Positions 24,195-32,382 of a stretch of 41,069 bases of DNA are shown one piece after another (the first letter of the stretch is position 1; each line of letters opens with the position of its first letter). The stretch is taken from contig CANFLU010000027.1 in assembly GCA_947447975.1 (NCBI GenBank), positions 1 to 41,069 of the forward strand. Direction: 5' to 3'. Position numbers and translations under genes: made by a program. The stretch is from Comamonadaceae bacterium (GTDB lineage: Bacteria; Pseudomonadota; Gammaproteobacteria; Burkholderiales; Burkholderiaceae_C). A model generated the notes under the pieces. The model ran no database searches. It worked only from the letters and a program-made list of their open reading frames with translations, and had not been told where the DNA came from.

Positions 24195-25747
24195 GCCAGG
24201 CTGTGTGGCCCCGCACGGTGCGTGCGCTTTTGGAGGTGCAAACCACTGCCCGACCTGATGCGCTGTATGCGCTGGCGCTGGACTCCGAAGGGGGAGGTAA
24301 GCAGGCCCCAAGCAGCATCGGGTTTGCGGCGCTGGCGCAGTATTGCGCCCAGGTTGCCACGCTTTTACAAGGCCAAGGCTTGCAGCCGGGCGACACGGTG
24401 TCGCTGGTCATGCCCAATGGCTTGAACACTTTGCGAGTGTTGCTTGGCGCTATGCAGGGTGGATGGTGTGTCAACCCGGTGAATTTACTTAGTAGCGCCG
24501 AGCAAATGCGCTACGTGCTGGACCATAGTGATTGCAAGTTGGTGCTTGTCAGCCCCGACTGGGCTGAGCGCGTCCGAACGATTTTGGCCACTATCCCGCG
24601 ACCCGTTGCTATGCTGGTGTGTGACCCAGATATAGATAGCCACGATAGTTTGCTAGGTGCCGTGCCGCCGACAGCCACGCCAGCGCCAAATCCCGAGGCG
24701 ATGGCGCTGCTGATGTACACCTCGGGCACCACGGGCGTTCCTAAAGGTGTGGTGCTTACGCAGTCTAATTTGGCCGCCAATGCCATGGCGATCAGCGCCG
24801 AACACCGACTCGGTGCGCGCGACCGCGTGCTAGCCGTGCTGCCGCTCTACCATATCAATGCTTTTGCCGTCACCATGCTTGCGCCGCTGGCCCACGGCGG
24901 TAGTTTGGCCATGCCGCCAAAGTTCTCGGCGGCGCGTTTTTGGCAGCAGGCTGTTCATGCGCAATGCAGCTGGATTAATGTCGTGCCGACCATGATTTCC
25001 TATCTGCTCGAAGGCGCTGCGCCCGAGCGCGAAACAGTGCGCAACATCCGCTTTTGCCGCAGCGCCTCGGCGGCTTTGCCGCCCGCCCATTTGCAGGCTT
25101 TCGAACAGCGCTTTGGCATCGGCGTGATCGAAACCATGGGCCTGACCGAAACCGTGGCGCCCTCGTTTTCCAACCCCTACGAGACTAAGCTTCGCAAGCT
25201 CGGCTCGGTCGGTCAGGCATCGGGCTGCGAGGCCTGCGTCATCGACGCCAACTTGCATCCTGTACCCGATGGCAGCACCGGCGAAATCGCCATTCGCGGC
25301 CCGCAGGTGATGCAGGGCTATTACAAAAACCCCGATGCCACCCGCGCTAGTTTTACGCCGGACGGTTGGCTGCGGACCGGCGATCTAGGCCACCGCGATG
25401 GGGACGGTTTTTTCTTTGTCACCGGGAGGATCAAAGAGTTGATCATCAAAGGCGGCGAGAACATCGCACCGCGCGAGATCGACGAAGTGCTGCTGCGCCA
25501 TCCCACGGTGCTGGACGCCGCAGCTACCGGTATGCCCGATGTGCATTACGGCCAAGACATTTTGGTATGCATCGTATTGCGCGAAGGCTGTAGCGCGGAT
25601 GAAACGGTGTTACGGGCGTTTTGCACGGAGCACCTGGGGCGCTATAAAACGCCTAAAGTATTTCACTTCGTGCAGGACCTGCCGCGCGGCCCTTCGGGCA
25701 AGGTGCAAAGGCTCAAGCTGCTGGACTGGGTAGCTCAAGCCGCCTGA
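24191..25747 (+). CDS. sauT: AMP-forming acyl-CoA ligase, probable sulfoacetate-CoA ligase
   Basis: A 518-residue AMP-forming acyl-CoA synthetase. The ATP P-loop is YTSGTTGVPKG from Tyr176. Other family motifs are the MGLTETVAP adenylate contact, the GWLRTGDLGHRDGDGFFFVTGRIKELIIKGGENIAPREIDE hinge region, and the catalytic lysine Lys504 in GPSGKVQR. It resembles SauT, which activates sulfoacetate to sulfoacetyl-CoA, the substrate of SauS. It is coupled to sauS by a 4-nt overlap and its 3' end overlaps the convergent LysR gene by 13 nt. Other short-chain acids remain possible substrates. Confidence 0.76.
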   Translation: MSQAVWPRTVRALLEVQTTARPDALYALALDSEGGGKQAPSSIGFAALAQYCAQVATLLQGQGLQPGDTVSLVMPNGLNTLRVLLGAMQGGWCVNPVNLLSSAEQMRYVLDHSDCKLVLVSPDWAERVRTILATIPRPVAMLVCDPDIDSHDSLLGAVPPTATPAPNPEAMALLMYTSGTTGVPKGVVLTQSNLAANAMAISAEHRLGARDRVLAVLPLYHINAFAVTMLAPLAHGGSLAMPPKFSAARFWQQAVHAQCSWINVVPTMISYLLEGAAPERETVRNIRFCRSASAALPPAHLQAFEQRFGIGVIETMGLTETVAPSFSNPYETKLRKLGSVGQASGCEACVIDANLHPVPDGSTGEIAIRGPQVMQGYYKNPDATRASFTPDGWLRTGDLGHRDGDGFFFVTGRIKELIIKGGENIAPREIDEVLLRHPTVLDAAATGMPDVHYGQDILVCIVLREGCSADETVLRAFCTEHLGRYKTPKVFHFVQDLPRGPSGKVQRLKLLDWVAQAA

Positions 25748-26655
25748 ACTTTCAGTGCTTTGGCCGCGCCGCTACGTACCGCGGCCGTCAAGGATCGCAG
25801 CAGCGCAGACTCCAGTTTCCAGCAATGCCAGTACAGGGCCACCGGCAAGCGGGTCTTGGGTGCGAGATCGCGCAAAGCGCCCGACTTGAGCAAGGCTTGC
25901 ACTTGCAAAAGCGGCACCACGGTCGCGCCCCATCCGTCTACCGCTGCGCGTACCCGGCCATGCGCACTGGGTAAAAAATTTTGCTGTAAGCCTGGGTTTT
26001 TCAGGCCGCAGGCTTTGCGCACCAAGCGGGTTTGCAAATCGTCTTTGCGGTTAAAGGCAAGAAAACGCATGCTGGACAAGGCATGGGACGTTAAGCCTTT
26101 AGGGCAATGCTGCTCGGCATAGGCGGGGCTGGCCACCACCACATAGTCCATCACGCCCAGTTGCACCACCTGGCAGCCGCGCAGTGGTTTGGCTAAGGCC
26201 GTTACGCAGGCTTGCACCTGGCCTTCGCGCAACCACTCGTGGGTGAAATCCTGGTCATCGGTAATGATTTCCAAGGCCATGCCGCCTTGTACCAGCACTT
26301 GCAAGGCCGGTAGCACCCAGGTAGCAATGCTGTCGGCATTGACGGCAATGGCGATGCGTTCTTGCCCTTGCGTGCTTTGCGCTTCGCGCGGCGCGAGGGC
26401 TTGCAAGTCGCGGCTTAGATCCGCGCGCAACAGGCGCAGTTGCAGTGCGTGTTTCAGCAAATAGCGTCCTGCCGGGGTGGCTTTGAGCGGCCTCGTGCGC
26501 ACGATCAAGACCGCGCCGGCCTGCGTCTCTAGGGTGCGTAGGCGTTGCGATACCGCCGATTGCGTAATGGACAAACGCTGCGCCGCGCGCTCGAAACTGC
26601 CTTCTTCCACGATGGCAGCCAGGCATTCGAGCGCGCGCGAGTCAAAAATTTGCAT
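25735..26655 (-). CDS. ArgP/IciA-like LysR-family regulator
   Basis: A 306-residue LysR-type regulator of the ArgP (IciA) subgroup. The helix-turn-helix is FERAAQRLSITQSAVSQRLRTLE (about residues 21-43), and RTRPLKATPAGRYLLKHA follows as in ArgP. The effector domain runs from about 95 to 295. ArgP proteins sense basic amino acids and usually control an exporter such as lysE. Here the divergent neighbour is alanine dehydrogenase, 111 bp away, so control of amino-acid catabolism is more likely. A LysR-type palindrome sits 12 bp upstream of its ATG. Its end overlaps sauT by 13 nt, tail to tail. Confidence 0.82.
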   Translation of the reverse strand: MQIFDSRALECLAAIVEEGSFERAAQRLSITQSAVSQRLRTLETQAGAVLIVRTRPLKATPAGRYLLKHALQLRLLRADLSRDLQALAPREAQSTQGQERIAIAVNADSIATWVLPALQVLVQGGMALEIITDDQDFTHEWLREGQVQACVTALAKPLRGCQVVQLGVMDYVVVASPAYAEQHCPKGLTSHALSSMRFLAFNRKDDLQTRLVRKACGLKNPGLQQNFLPSAHGRVRAAVDGWGATVVPLLQVQALLKSGALRDLAPKTRLPVALYWHCWKLESALLRSLTAAVRSGAAKALKVQAA

Positions 26656-26666
26656 GGTTTTTTATT

Positions 26667-26681
26667 ATTAGAGATACTAAT
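26667..26681. promoter_or_regulatory. LysR-type T-N11-A operator between regulator and ald
   Basis: ATTAG-AGATA-CTAAT is a perfect 5-bp inverted repeat with a 5-nt centre, and contains the T-N11-A core that LysR regulators recognise. It lies in the divergent gap, 12 bp from the regulator's ATG and about 85 bp from the ald ATG. It is therefore a good candidate site for self-repression and ald control. Confidence 0.5.
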
Positions 26682-26766
26682 GAATATAGCTTAATTTTCA
26701 TATCACTGTTAATTCAAATGCGTCTGCTGCACACTGAGTCCCACCTCAATTCAGTGGAGACAGCAC

Positions 26767-27882
26767 ATGCTTATCGGACTACCCCAAGAGATTAAAAACC
26801 ATGAATACCGCGTCGGCCTGACGCCCGCCAGCGTACGCGATTTGTGCGCTAAGGGGCATAGCGTGCTGGTGCAAAGCGGCGCAGGCGCTGCGATCGGTTT
26901 GACCGATGCGCAGTACCAAAGCGCCGGTGCGCAGATGGCGCCCGATGCCGCCAGCGTGTTCGCCCAGGCCGACATGATTGTCAAAGTCAAAGAGCCGCAG
27001 GCGCAGGAGTGCGCGATGCTGCGGCCTGGCCAAATTTTGTACACCTACCTTCACCTCGCGCCGGACCCAGCGCAAACGGCGGCGCTGGTGCAATCAGGCG
27101 CGGTGTGCATTGCCTACGAAACGATTACCGGCGCCCAGGGCGGCCTGCCCCTGCTGGCACCCATGAGCGAAGTGGCTGGCCGCATGGCGGTGCAAGCGGG
27201 CGCGGCGCACTTGGAAAAGTCCAAAGGTGGGATGGGCGTGTTGCTAGGGGGCGTGCCCGGTGTGCCCGCTGCGCATGTGGTGATTCTGGGCGCGGGCGTA
27301 GTAGGCACCCATGCACTGCAAATGGCAGTCGGTATGGGCGCCCGCGTTACCGTCATAGACCGCAACGTCGATCGCTTGCGCCAATTGGACTTGGTCTTTG
27401 GCAACCGTATCCACACTTTGTACAGCAGTGTGCAAAATCTGGAAGACGCAGTGCTCGATGCGGAGCTGGTCATCGGCGGGGTGCTCATTCCCGGCGCATC
27501 CGCGCCTAAGTTAGTCACCCGTGCCATGGTCGGATCCATGAAAAAAGGTGCGGTAGTGGTTGATGTGGCCATCGACCAGGGAGGTTGCTTTGAGACCTCA
27601 CACGCCACCACGCATGCAGAGCCCACCTATGTGGTGGACGGTGTGGTGCATTACTGTGTGGCCAATATGCCGGGCGCCGTGGCACGCACTTCCACGTTTG
27701 CGCTCAATAACGCCACGATCGGACATGCGCTGGCGATTGCCAATAAAGGTTGGAAACAGGCCTTGCGCGACGATGCGCATTTGCGCCAGGGGCTCAACGT
27801 GGCGCAAGGCCAAGTCACCTATGAAGCCGTTGCCCAGACCCTGGGCTATGCCTATCTACCGGCCGAGGCCGCAGTGGCCTAA
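26767..27882 (+). CDS. ald: alanine dehydrogenase
   Basis: A 371-residue NAD-dependent L-alanine dehydrogenase (alanine to pyruvate and ammonia). Substrate and catalytic residues known from the family are in place: Arg15 (EYRVG), Lys75 (VKVKEPQ) and His96 (YLHLAPD). The NAD fold is VVILGAGVVGTHALQMAVGMGA, and VVVDVAIDQGGCFETSHAT follows near the active site. GGAGA precedes the ATG by 7 nt. In bacteria that use taurine through Tpa and Xsc, Ald regenerates the pyruvate acceptor. No tpa is seen here, so plain alanine catabolism is equally possible. Confidence 0.93.
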   Translation: MLIGLPQEIKNHEYRVGLTPASVRDLCAKGHSVLVQSGAGAAIGLTDAQYQSAGAQMAPDAASVFAQADMIVKVKEPQAQECAMLRPGQILYTYLHLAPDPAQTAALVQSGAVCIAYETITGAQGGLPLLAPMSEVAGRMAVQAGAAHLEKSKGGMGVLLGGVPGVPAAHVVILGAGVVGTHALQMAVGMGARVTVIDRNVDRLRQLDLVFGNRIHTLYSSVQNLEDAVLDAELVIGGVLIPGASAPKLVTRAMVGSMKKGAVVVDVAIDQGGCFETSHATTHAEPTYVVDGVVHYCVANMPGAVARTSTFALNNATIGHALAIANKGWKQALRDDAHLRQGLNVAQGQVTYEAVAQTLGYAYLPAEAAVA

Positions 27883-28637
27883 GCCTTGCGCTTGTTCAAA
27901 AATGCGTTGAAGCTTTCTTGCGCCGTATCGCGTGCAGCGCCTTGGGCCATGCGTTCGCCCGATACCGCATAGGCTTGGGGCTGCGGCAGGTCGATTTGTT
28001 GGTAATAGCCCTGCTTACCCATGGCTTTGGAGACGGCGCAGCCCCGAGCGGCGCGGCTGATTAAATCCAGCGTGGCGGCATCGAGTTGTCCCGCGGGCAC
28101 CGCACGGTTAATCAGGCCCCAGTCGGCGGCAGTGGCCGCGTCGATGGCATCGCCCGTGAGCGCCATTTCCATTGCGCGTTTGCGCCCGATATTGCGCGCC
28201 ACCGCCACCAGCGGCGTATGGCAAAACAAACTGGCCTTGCCGCCCGGAATCGCAAACTCGGTGGTATCTGCGGCTAGTGCCAGATCGCAACTGGCCACCA
28301 ACTGGCAGCCCGCGGCAGTGGCCAGGGCGTGCACTTTGGCGATCACCGGTTGCGGCAAGGCTTGCACTGTATTCATCATGGTGGTGCACACATCGAACAA
28401 AGCGCGCAAATGGTCCAGGTCCTGCCCCGCCATATCGGCAAAGCTGTGGCCAGCCGAAAACACCGGGCCATTGGCCGCCAAGATGAGGCCCCGCGCATCG
28501 CTATCGCCCACCGCGCGCAGCGCATGCGTGATCTCGCGCATCATTTCGGCAGACAAGGCATTGCGCTTGTCGGGGCGGTTGAGTGTCAGCGTGGCAATCG
28601 GTGCCTGTAGGTCAAGCAGGATGTGGGCGTAGGGCAT
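27879..28637 (-). CDS. enoyl-CoA hydratase/isomerase family protein
   Basis: A 252-residue crotonase-fold protein. Typical family parts are LTLNRPDKRNALSAEMMREI near the N-terminus, FSAGHSFADM, ALPQPVIAKVHALATAAGCQLVASCDLALAADTTEFAIPGGKASLFCHTP, and the C-terminal FLNKRKA. The combination FSAGHSFADM and PGGKASLFC resembles the ECHDC3-like subgroup, of uncertain substrate. I use ATG 28637 with a GGA upstream; the frame opens to 28682 without extra family sequence. It is tail-to-tail with ald, overlapping by 4 nt. Its specific reaction cannot be stated. Confidence 0.82.
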   Translation of the reverse strand: MPYAHILLDLQAPIATLTLNRPDKRNALSAEMMREITHALRAVGDSDARGLILAANGPVFSAGHSFADMAGQDLDHLRALFDVCTTMMNTVQALPQPVIAKVHALATAAGCQLVASCDLALAADTTEFAIPGGKASLFCHTPLVAVARNIGRKRAMEMALTGDAIDAATAADWGLINRAVPAGQLDAATLDLISRAARGCAVSKAMGKQGYYQQIDLPQPQAYAVSGERMAQGAARDTAQESFNAFLNKRKA

Positions 28638-28865
28638 AAGGATCCGGGCAAAAAATAGGGCGATGCGTGCAGCCGCTTGCAATATAGCCGCATCGGGGCG
28701 CTGTGTCTGCTGCGGCTAATTTGGCAGTCTGCGCTTTGCGCGACAAATTGCGGGTTAACCCCTGTCGTAGGCGCGGGCTTGGGCACCTACAGTTCTGTAT
28801 GCTGTCGCCGTGAGCCTTAGCGCCTGCCGTCTGGGCGCAAGCTCGATTTAGCGCTCCACCATTCC

Positions 28866-30155
28866 ATGTCCGCCCTTAAAAATACGATTATCAAACACGT
28901 GCTGCGCGTGCTGACCCATCCCGGGGTACGCCAAGCGCAGCGCACGCGCGCCAGTCTGCTGCGCCGCATCAGGGGCGCAGCGGCGCAAGTGCATTATTTT
29001 CACCAAGCCGATGACCCCTACAGCTATTTGTGCGTGCAGTTGCTTGAGCGTTTGGGCCATCGCTATGCGATAGACCTGCTTCCCCATTTGGTCAGCGCGC
29101 CGGAAGATTCGGCAGCGCCGGACCGGGAGCGTTTAGTGCACTGGTCTTTGCGCGACGCCACTCTGTTGGCGCAAGCCCATGGTTTGGAAGCGCCCGCATT
29201 GTCGCCAGATGCGGGTGCACTAGCGCTTGCCGAGTCCGCGCTGGCCGCAAGCTTACAGGCCGGCCGTTTTGTCGCGGATGCAGCAGCTATCAGTCAGCGT
29301 TTGTGGCGCGGGCAGGCGCAGCCGGAGGGCCAGGCCCGGGCCGATGCGCAGGCCACCAAAGCCGAGGGCACCGCGCTGCGCAAGCAAATGGGCCACTACC
29401 TGGGCGCGACGTTTTTTTATGGCGGCGAATGGTACTGGGGCATAGACCGCTTGCATTACCTCGAGCAGCGACTGCGCGACGAAGGCCTGTGCCGCGAGCC
29501 CGCCCGTGCCTTGCTGGTGCCGGTACGCGACATTGCTTTGGCGGGCGCGCCTGCGCTGCACACTTCGCCCAAGCCGCCAGCACAGCTGCATTACTTTTGT
29601 TCTTTCCGCAGCCCTTATACCTATATTGCCTTGCCCCGCGTGCGCCAATTGGCCGAGCATTACGGCGCAAACCTGCAAATTCGATTCGTGCTACCCATGG
29701 TTATGCGTGGCCTGGCCGTGCCGCGTGAAAAATCCATGTATATCGTGGCAGACGTGGCGCGCGAAGCGCAGCGCGTGGGCATGCGCTATGGTTTTTTGGT
29801 GGACCCGGTGGGCCAACCGGTGGAGCGTGGTTATGCGGTCTTGCACCAGGCCATGAAGGCCGGTGCAGGATTGCAATTGGCCCAATCCTTTTTGCAAGGC
29901 GTGTGGGCCGACGGCATAGACGCGGGCACCGACAGCGGTTTGTATGCCATCGCCGCGCGTGCCGGCTTGGACAAAACTTTTGTGGATAGGGCCTTGGCGG
30001 ACGAGAGCTGGCGCGCCGTGGCCGCCGCTAACCGCTTGGAACTGCTTGGTATGGATTTGTGGGGCGTGCCCAGTTTCCGCGTCAACGACCAGCCCGGCTA
30101 CTGGGGCCAGGACCGGCTGTGGATGCTCGAGCAGGACTTGGTGGCGCTGCGCTAA
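28866..30155 (+). CDS. tandem DsbA-like / 2-hydroxychromene-2-carboxylate isomerase-family protein
   Basis: A 429-residue protein made of two thioredoxin-like (DsbA/GST-kappa type) domains in one chain. The first begins about residue 41 (QVHYFHQADDPYSYL), the second about residue 240 (QLHYFCSFRSPYTYI). Each ends in a proline loop and a helix-rich part; the second finishes with LDLWGVPSFRVN-type sequence, GVPSF being the cis-Pro loop. No CxxC is present, so it is not an oxidoreductase. The second copy keeps the Ser before Pro that acts in the isomerases, while the first has Asp there. HCCA isomerases are usually about 200 residues, so this is a duplicated form. Convergent with a molybdopterin enzyme gene (4-nt overlap). 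Substrate unknown. Confidence 0.72.
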   Translation: MSALKNTIIKHVLRVLTHPGVRQAQRTRASLLRRIRGAAAQVHYFHQADDPYSYLCVQLLERLGHRYAIDLLPHLVSAPEDSAAPDRERLVHWSLRDATLLAQAHGLEAPALSPDAGALALAESALAASLQAGRFVADAAAISQRLWRGQAQPEGQARADAQATKAEGTALRKQMGHYLGATFFYGGEWYWGIDRLHYLEQRLRDEGLCREPARALLVPVRDIALAGAPALHTSPKPPAQLHYFCSFRSPYTYIALPRVRQLAEHYGANLQIRFVLPMVMRGLAVPREKSMYIVADVAREAQRVGMRYGFLVDPVGQPVERGYAVLHQAMKAGAGLQLAQSFLQGVWADGIDAGTDSGLYAIAARAGLDKTFVDRALADESWRAVAAANRLELLGMDLWGVPSFRVNDQPGYWGQDRLWMLEQDLVALR

Positions 30156-32254
30156 GCCACGTACTTTTCCACCTGCACTGCACAGTCATAAAACGTGGGC
30201 GCTCGGCCCAGGTCGGTGAGGCGCTGGTTGGTTAATTCATTCACATTGGTACCCATGGGCCCGAGCTTGCGCCACCACACGCCCAGGCCGTTGACCACGC
30301 CGGGCCGCGCACGCGGGCTGACCTCGGCTTTGCAGTGGTACTGGCCGCGCGCATTGAACACACGCACCATGTCACCGTCGGCTATGGAGCGCGTCACCGC
30401 GTCTTGCGCATGGATTTCAATCTTGGGCTCGCCCTCGATACCGCGCAGGCTTTTCACGTTCACAAAGGTGGAGTTCATGAAATTGCGCGCGGGGGGGGAA
30501 ATCATGGCTAGCGGATAGTCGGCGCCGGCATGGGCTTCTTCGTAATTCGGCAGGTAGTCGGGCAGGCCGTCCATGCCCATCGCGGCCAGGCGGGCGCTAA
30601 AAAATTCGCAGCGTCCCGAAGGCGTGGGGAAGCCGCCTTGCGCAAACGGTGCGGCCGGTAAAGGCAGGCTGACAAAGCCGTCTTGCAACAAGGCATCAAA
30701 GCTGACGCGAGCATCGAAAGCCATGCGGCACAGCACCTCGTCCCCCTCGGCAAAACAGGGCTCGGTGTAGCCCATGCGCTGCGCCAGGTTTCGGAAAATT
30801 TCGGCATTGGAGCGCGCTTGCCCCATGGGCGCGATGGCGGGGCGGTTGAGCAGCACATCGGTGTGGCCATAGGTGGTATGCACATCCCAGTGCTCCAGCT
30901 GTGTAGTGGCCGGCAAGATGTAGTCCGCGTAGTCGGCGGTGTCGGTTTGGAAATGCTCTAAGACCACGGTAAACAAATCTTCGCGGGCAAAACCTTGCAC
31001 CACTTTGCCCGAGTCCGGCGCTATGGCTACCGGGTTGCTGTTGAACACGAATAAGGCATCAATAGCCGGGCCGAACGCCGGGCTGGCCGGGCGCAGCAAA
31101 TCATCGCCAATGGTGCTCATATTGATAGTGCGACAGGGTCCTTCTGGACATAAATCGGGACGCACCAGCGCGCTGTCGTCAAAGCCGTGTGTTCCCGAGT
31201 TGGAGAGCAGCATGCCGCCAGCCGGCTTGCGCCAGGCACCTATCAAGGCGGGCAGGCAAGCTACGGCGCGCACTGCGTTGGCGCCGCCGCGCGCACGCTG
31301 CATGCCGTAGTTCAAGCGGATGGCGGCGCTCTCGCCGCGCAGCATGGCCTGGCCATAGTCGCGCGCCAGCGATTCAATTTGCGCTTGCGGTACGCCGCAA
31401 ACGGCGGCGGCGCGTTCGGGCGACCATTGCAACGCACGCTCGCGCAGCGCCTCCCACCCCAGGGTATAGCGTTCGATGTAATCGTGATCAAGCCAGTCGT
31501 GGGCAATGAGCTCATGCATCATGGCCAGCGCCAGCGCAGCGTCGGTGCCGGGTCGCAGGGCGATGTGTTCGTGGCATTTTTCCGCTGTTTCGGTGCTGCG
31601 TGGGTCGATGCAAATGATTTTCGCCCCGGCCCGCTTGGCCTCTTGGGCGTAGCGCCAAAAATGCACATTGCTGGTAATCGGGTTGCTACCCCAAATCAAA
31701 ATCAAATGCGCTTGGGCAAAGTTCTCAATCAACATGCCTTTGCGCACACCCAAGGTGTAATCCAGGCCAGCAGCCCCCGCCGAAGCGCAAATCGTGTAGT
31801 CCAGTTTGGAGGCGCCCATGCGGTTGAAAAAGCGTGAAGACATCGCGTCCCCCTGCACCCAGCCCATGGTGCCGGCATAGCTATACGGAAGCACCGCCTG
31901 CGGCCCGCGCTGGGGATCTTGCACAATGGCTTGCAGACGCGCAGCGATGTCGTCCAGCGCCGCGTCCCAACTCACCGGCGTGAATTGGCCCGATCCCTTG
32001 GGGCCGCTGCGCTTGAGTGCTTGCGTGAGGCGCTCAGGGTGGTAAGTGCGTTCGGTGTAACGCGCCACTTTGTTGCACAGCACGCCATCGGTTTGCGGAT
32101 GGTGGGGGTTGCCCTGCACCTTGATAGCGATACCGTTTTCCACGGTAGTGATCAGGGAGCAGGTGTCCGGGCAGTCATGCGGGCAGGCGCCCACCACCTG
32201 ATGACTGCTGCTGCGTGGCTTGGCGCTGTGCGCTGCGGTGTTGGCTTCTGGCAT
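30152..32254 (-). CDS. stand-alone molybdopterin oxidoreductase, cytoplasmic
   Basis: A 700-residue molybdopterin oxidoreductase of the DMSO reductase superfamily, without electron-transfer partners next to it. The N-terminal [4Fe-4S] motif is CPHDCPDTC (Cys24, 28, 32) with a fourth cysteine at 60 (GVLCNKVARY). Molybdopterin domains follow, for example LIWGSNPITSNVHFWRYAQEAKRAGAKIICIDPRSTETA, and a C-terminal dinucleotide-binding domain ends at ~690 (GTNVNELTNQRLTDLGRAPTFYDCAVQV). No Tat leader is present. The substrate is not known to me. ATG 32254 is chosen because the family starts close to the cysteine motif; an ATG at 32314 is possible. It is divergent from the M20 gene. Confidence 0.8.
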   Translation of the reverse strand: MPEANTAAHSAKPRSSSHQVVGACPHDCPDTCSLITTVENGIAIKVQGNPHHPQTDGVLCNKVARYTERTYHPERLTQALKRSGPKGSGQFTPVSWDAALDDIAARLQAIVQDPQRGPQAVLPYSYAGTMGWVQGDAMSSRFFNRMGASKLDYTICASAGAAGLDYTLGVRKGMLIENFAQAHLILIWGSNPITSNVHFWRYAQEAKRAGAKIICIDPRSTETAEKCHEHIALRPGTDAALALAMMHELIAHDWLDHDYIERYTLGWEALRERALQWSPERAAAVCGVPQAQIESLARDYGQAMLRGESAAIRLNYGMQRARGGANAVRAVACLPALIGAWRKPAGGMLLSNSGTHGFDDSALVRPDLCPEGPCRTINMSTIGDDLLRPASPAFGPAIDALFVFNSNPVAIAPDSGKVVQGFAREDLFTVVLEHFQTDTADYADYILPATTQLEHWDVHTTYGHTDVLLNRPAIAPMGQARSNAEIFRNLAQRMGYTEPCFAEGDEVLCRMAFDARVSFDALLQDGFVSLPLPAAPFAQGGFPTPSGRCEFFSARLAAMGMDGLPDYLPNYEEAHAGADYPLAMISPPARNFMNSTFVNVKSLRGIEGEPKIEIHAQDAVTRSIADGDMVRVFNARGQYHCKAEVSPRARPGVVNGLGVWWRKLGPMGTNVNELTNQRLTDLGRAPTFYDCAVQVEKYVA

Positions 32255-32382
32255 AGTGGGAGGGCGCGGACGGGGCCGCTCCAAGGCTGAAAGAAAAAGC
32301 CATTGTGCCGCCATCTGCCCCGGTTTGTCTCCATTTTTTGAATGAGTCAGACCTTTTTAAACCTGTGAAACGAAAGCCTGCC

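Noticed and set aside
26767..27882. ald as proof of taurine degradation
   Set aside because: Taurine:pyruvate aminotransferase, taurine dehydrogenase and a taurine ABC transporter are not seen in the window; ald also serves ordinary alanine breakdown.
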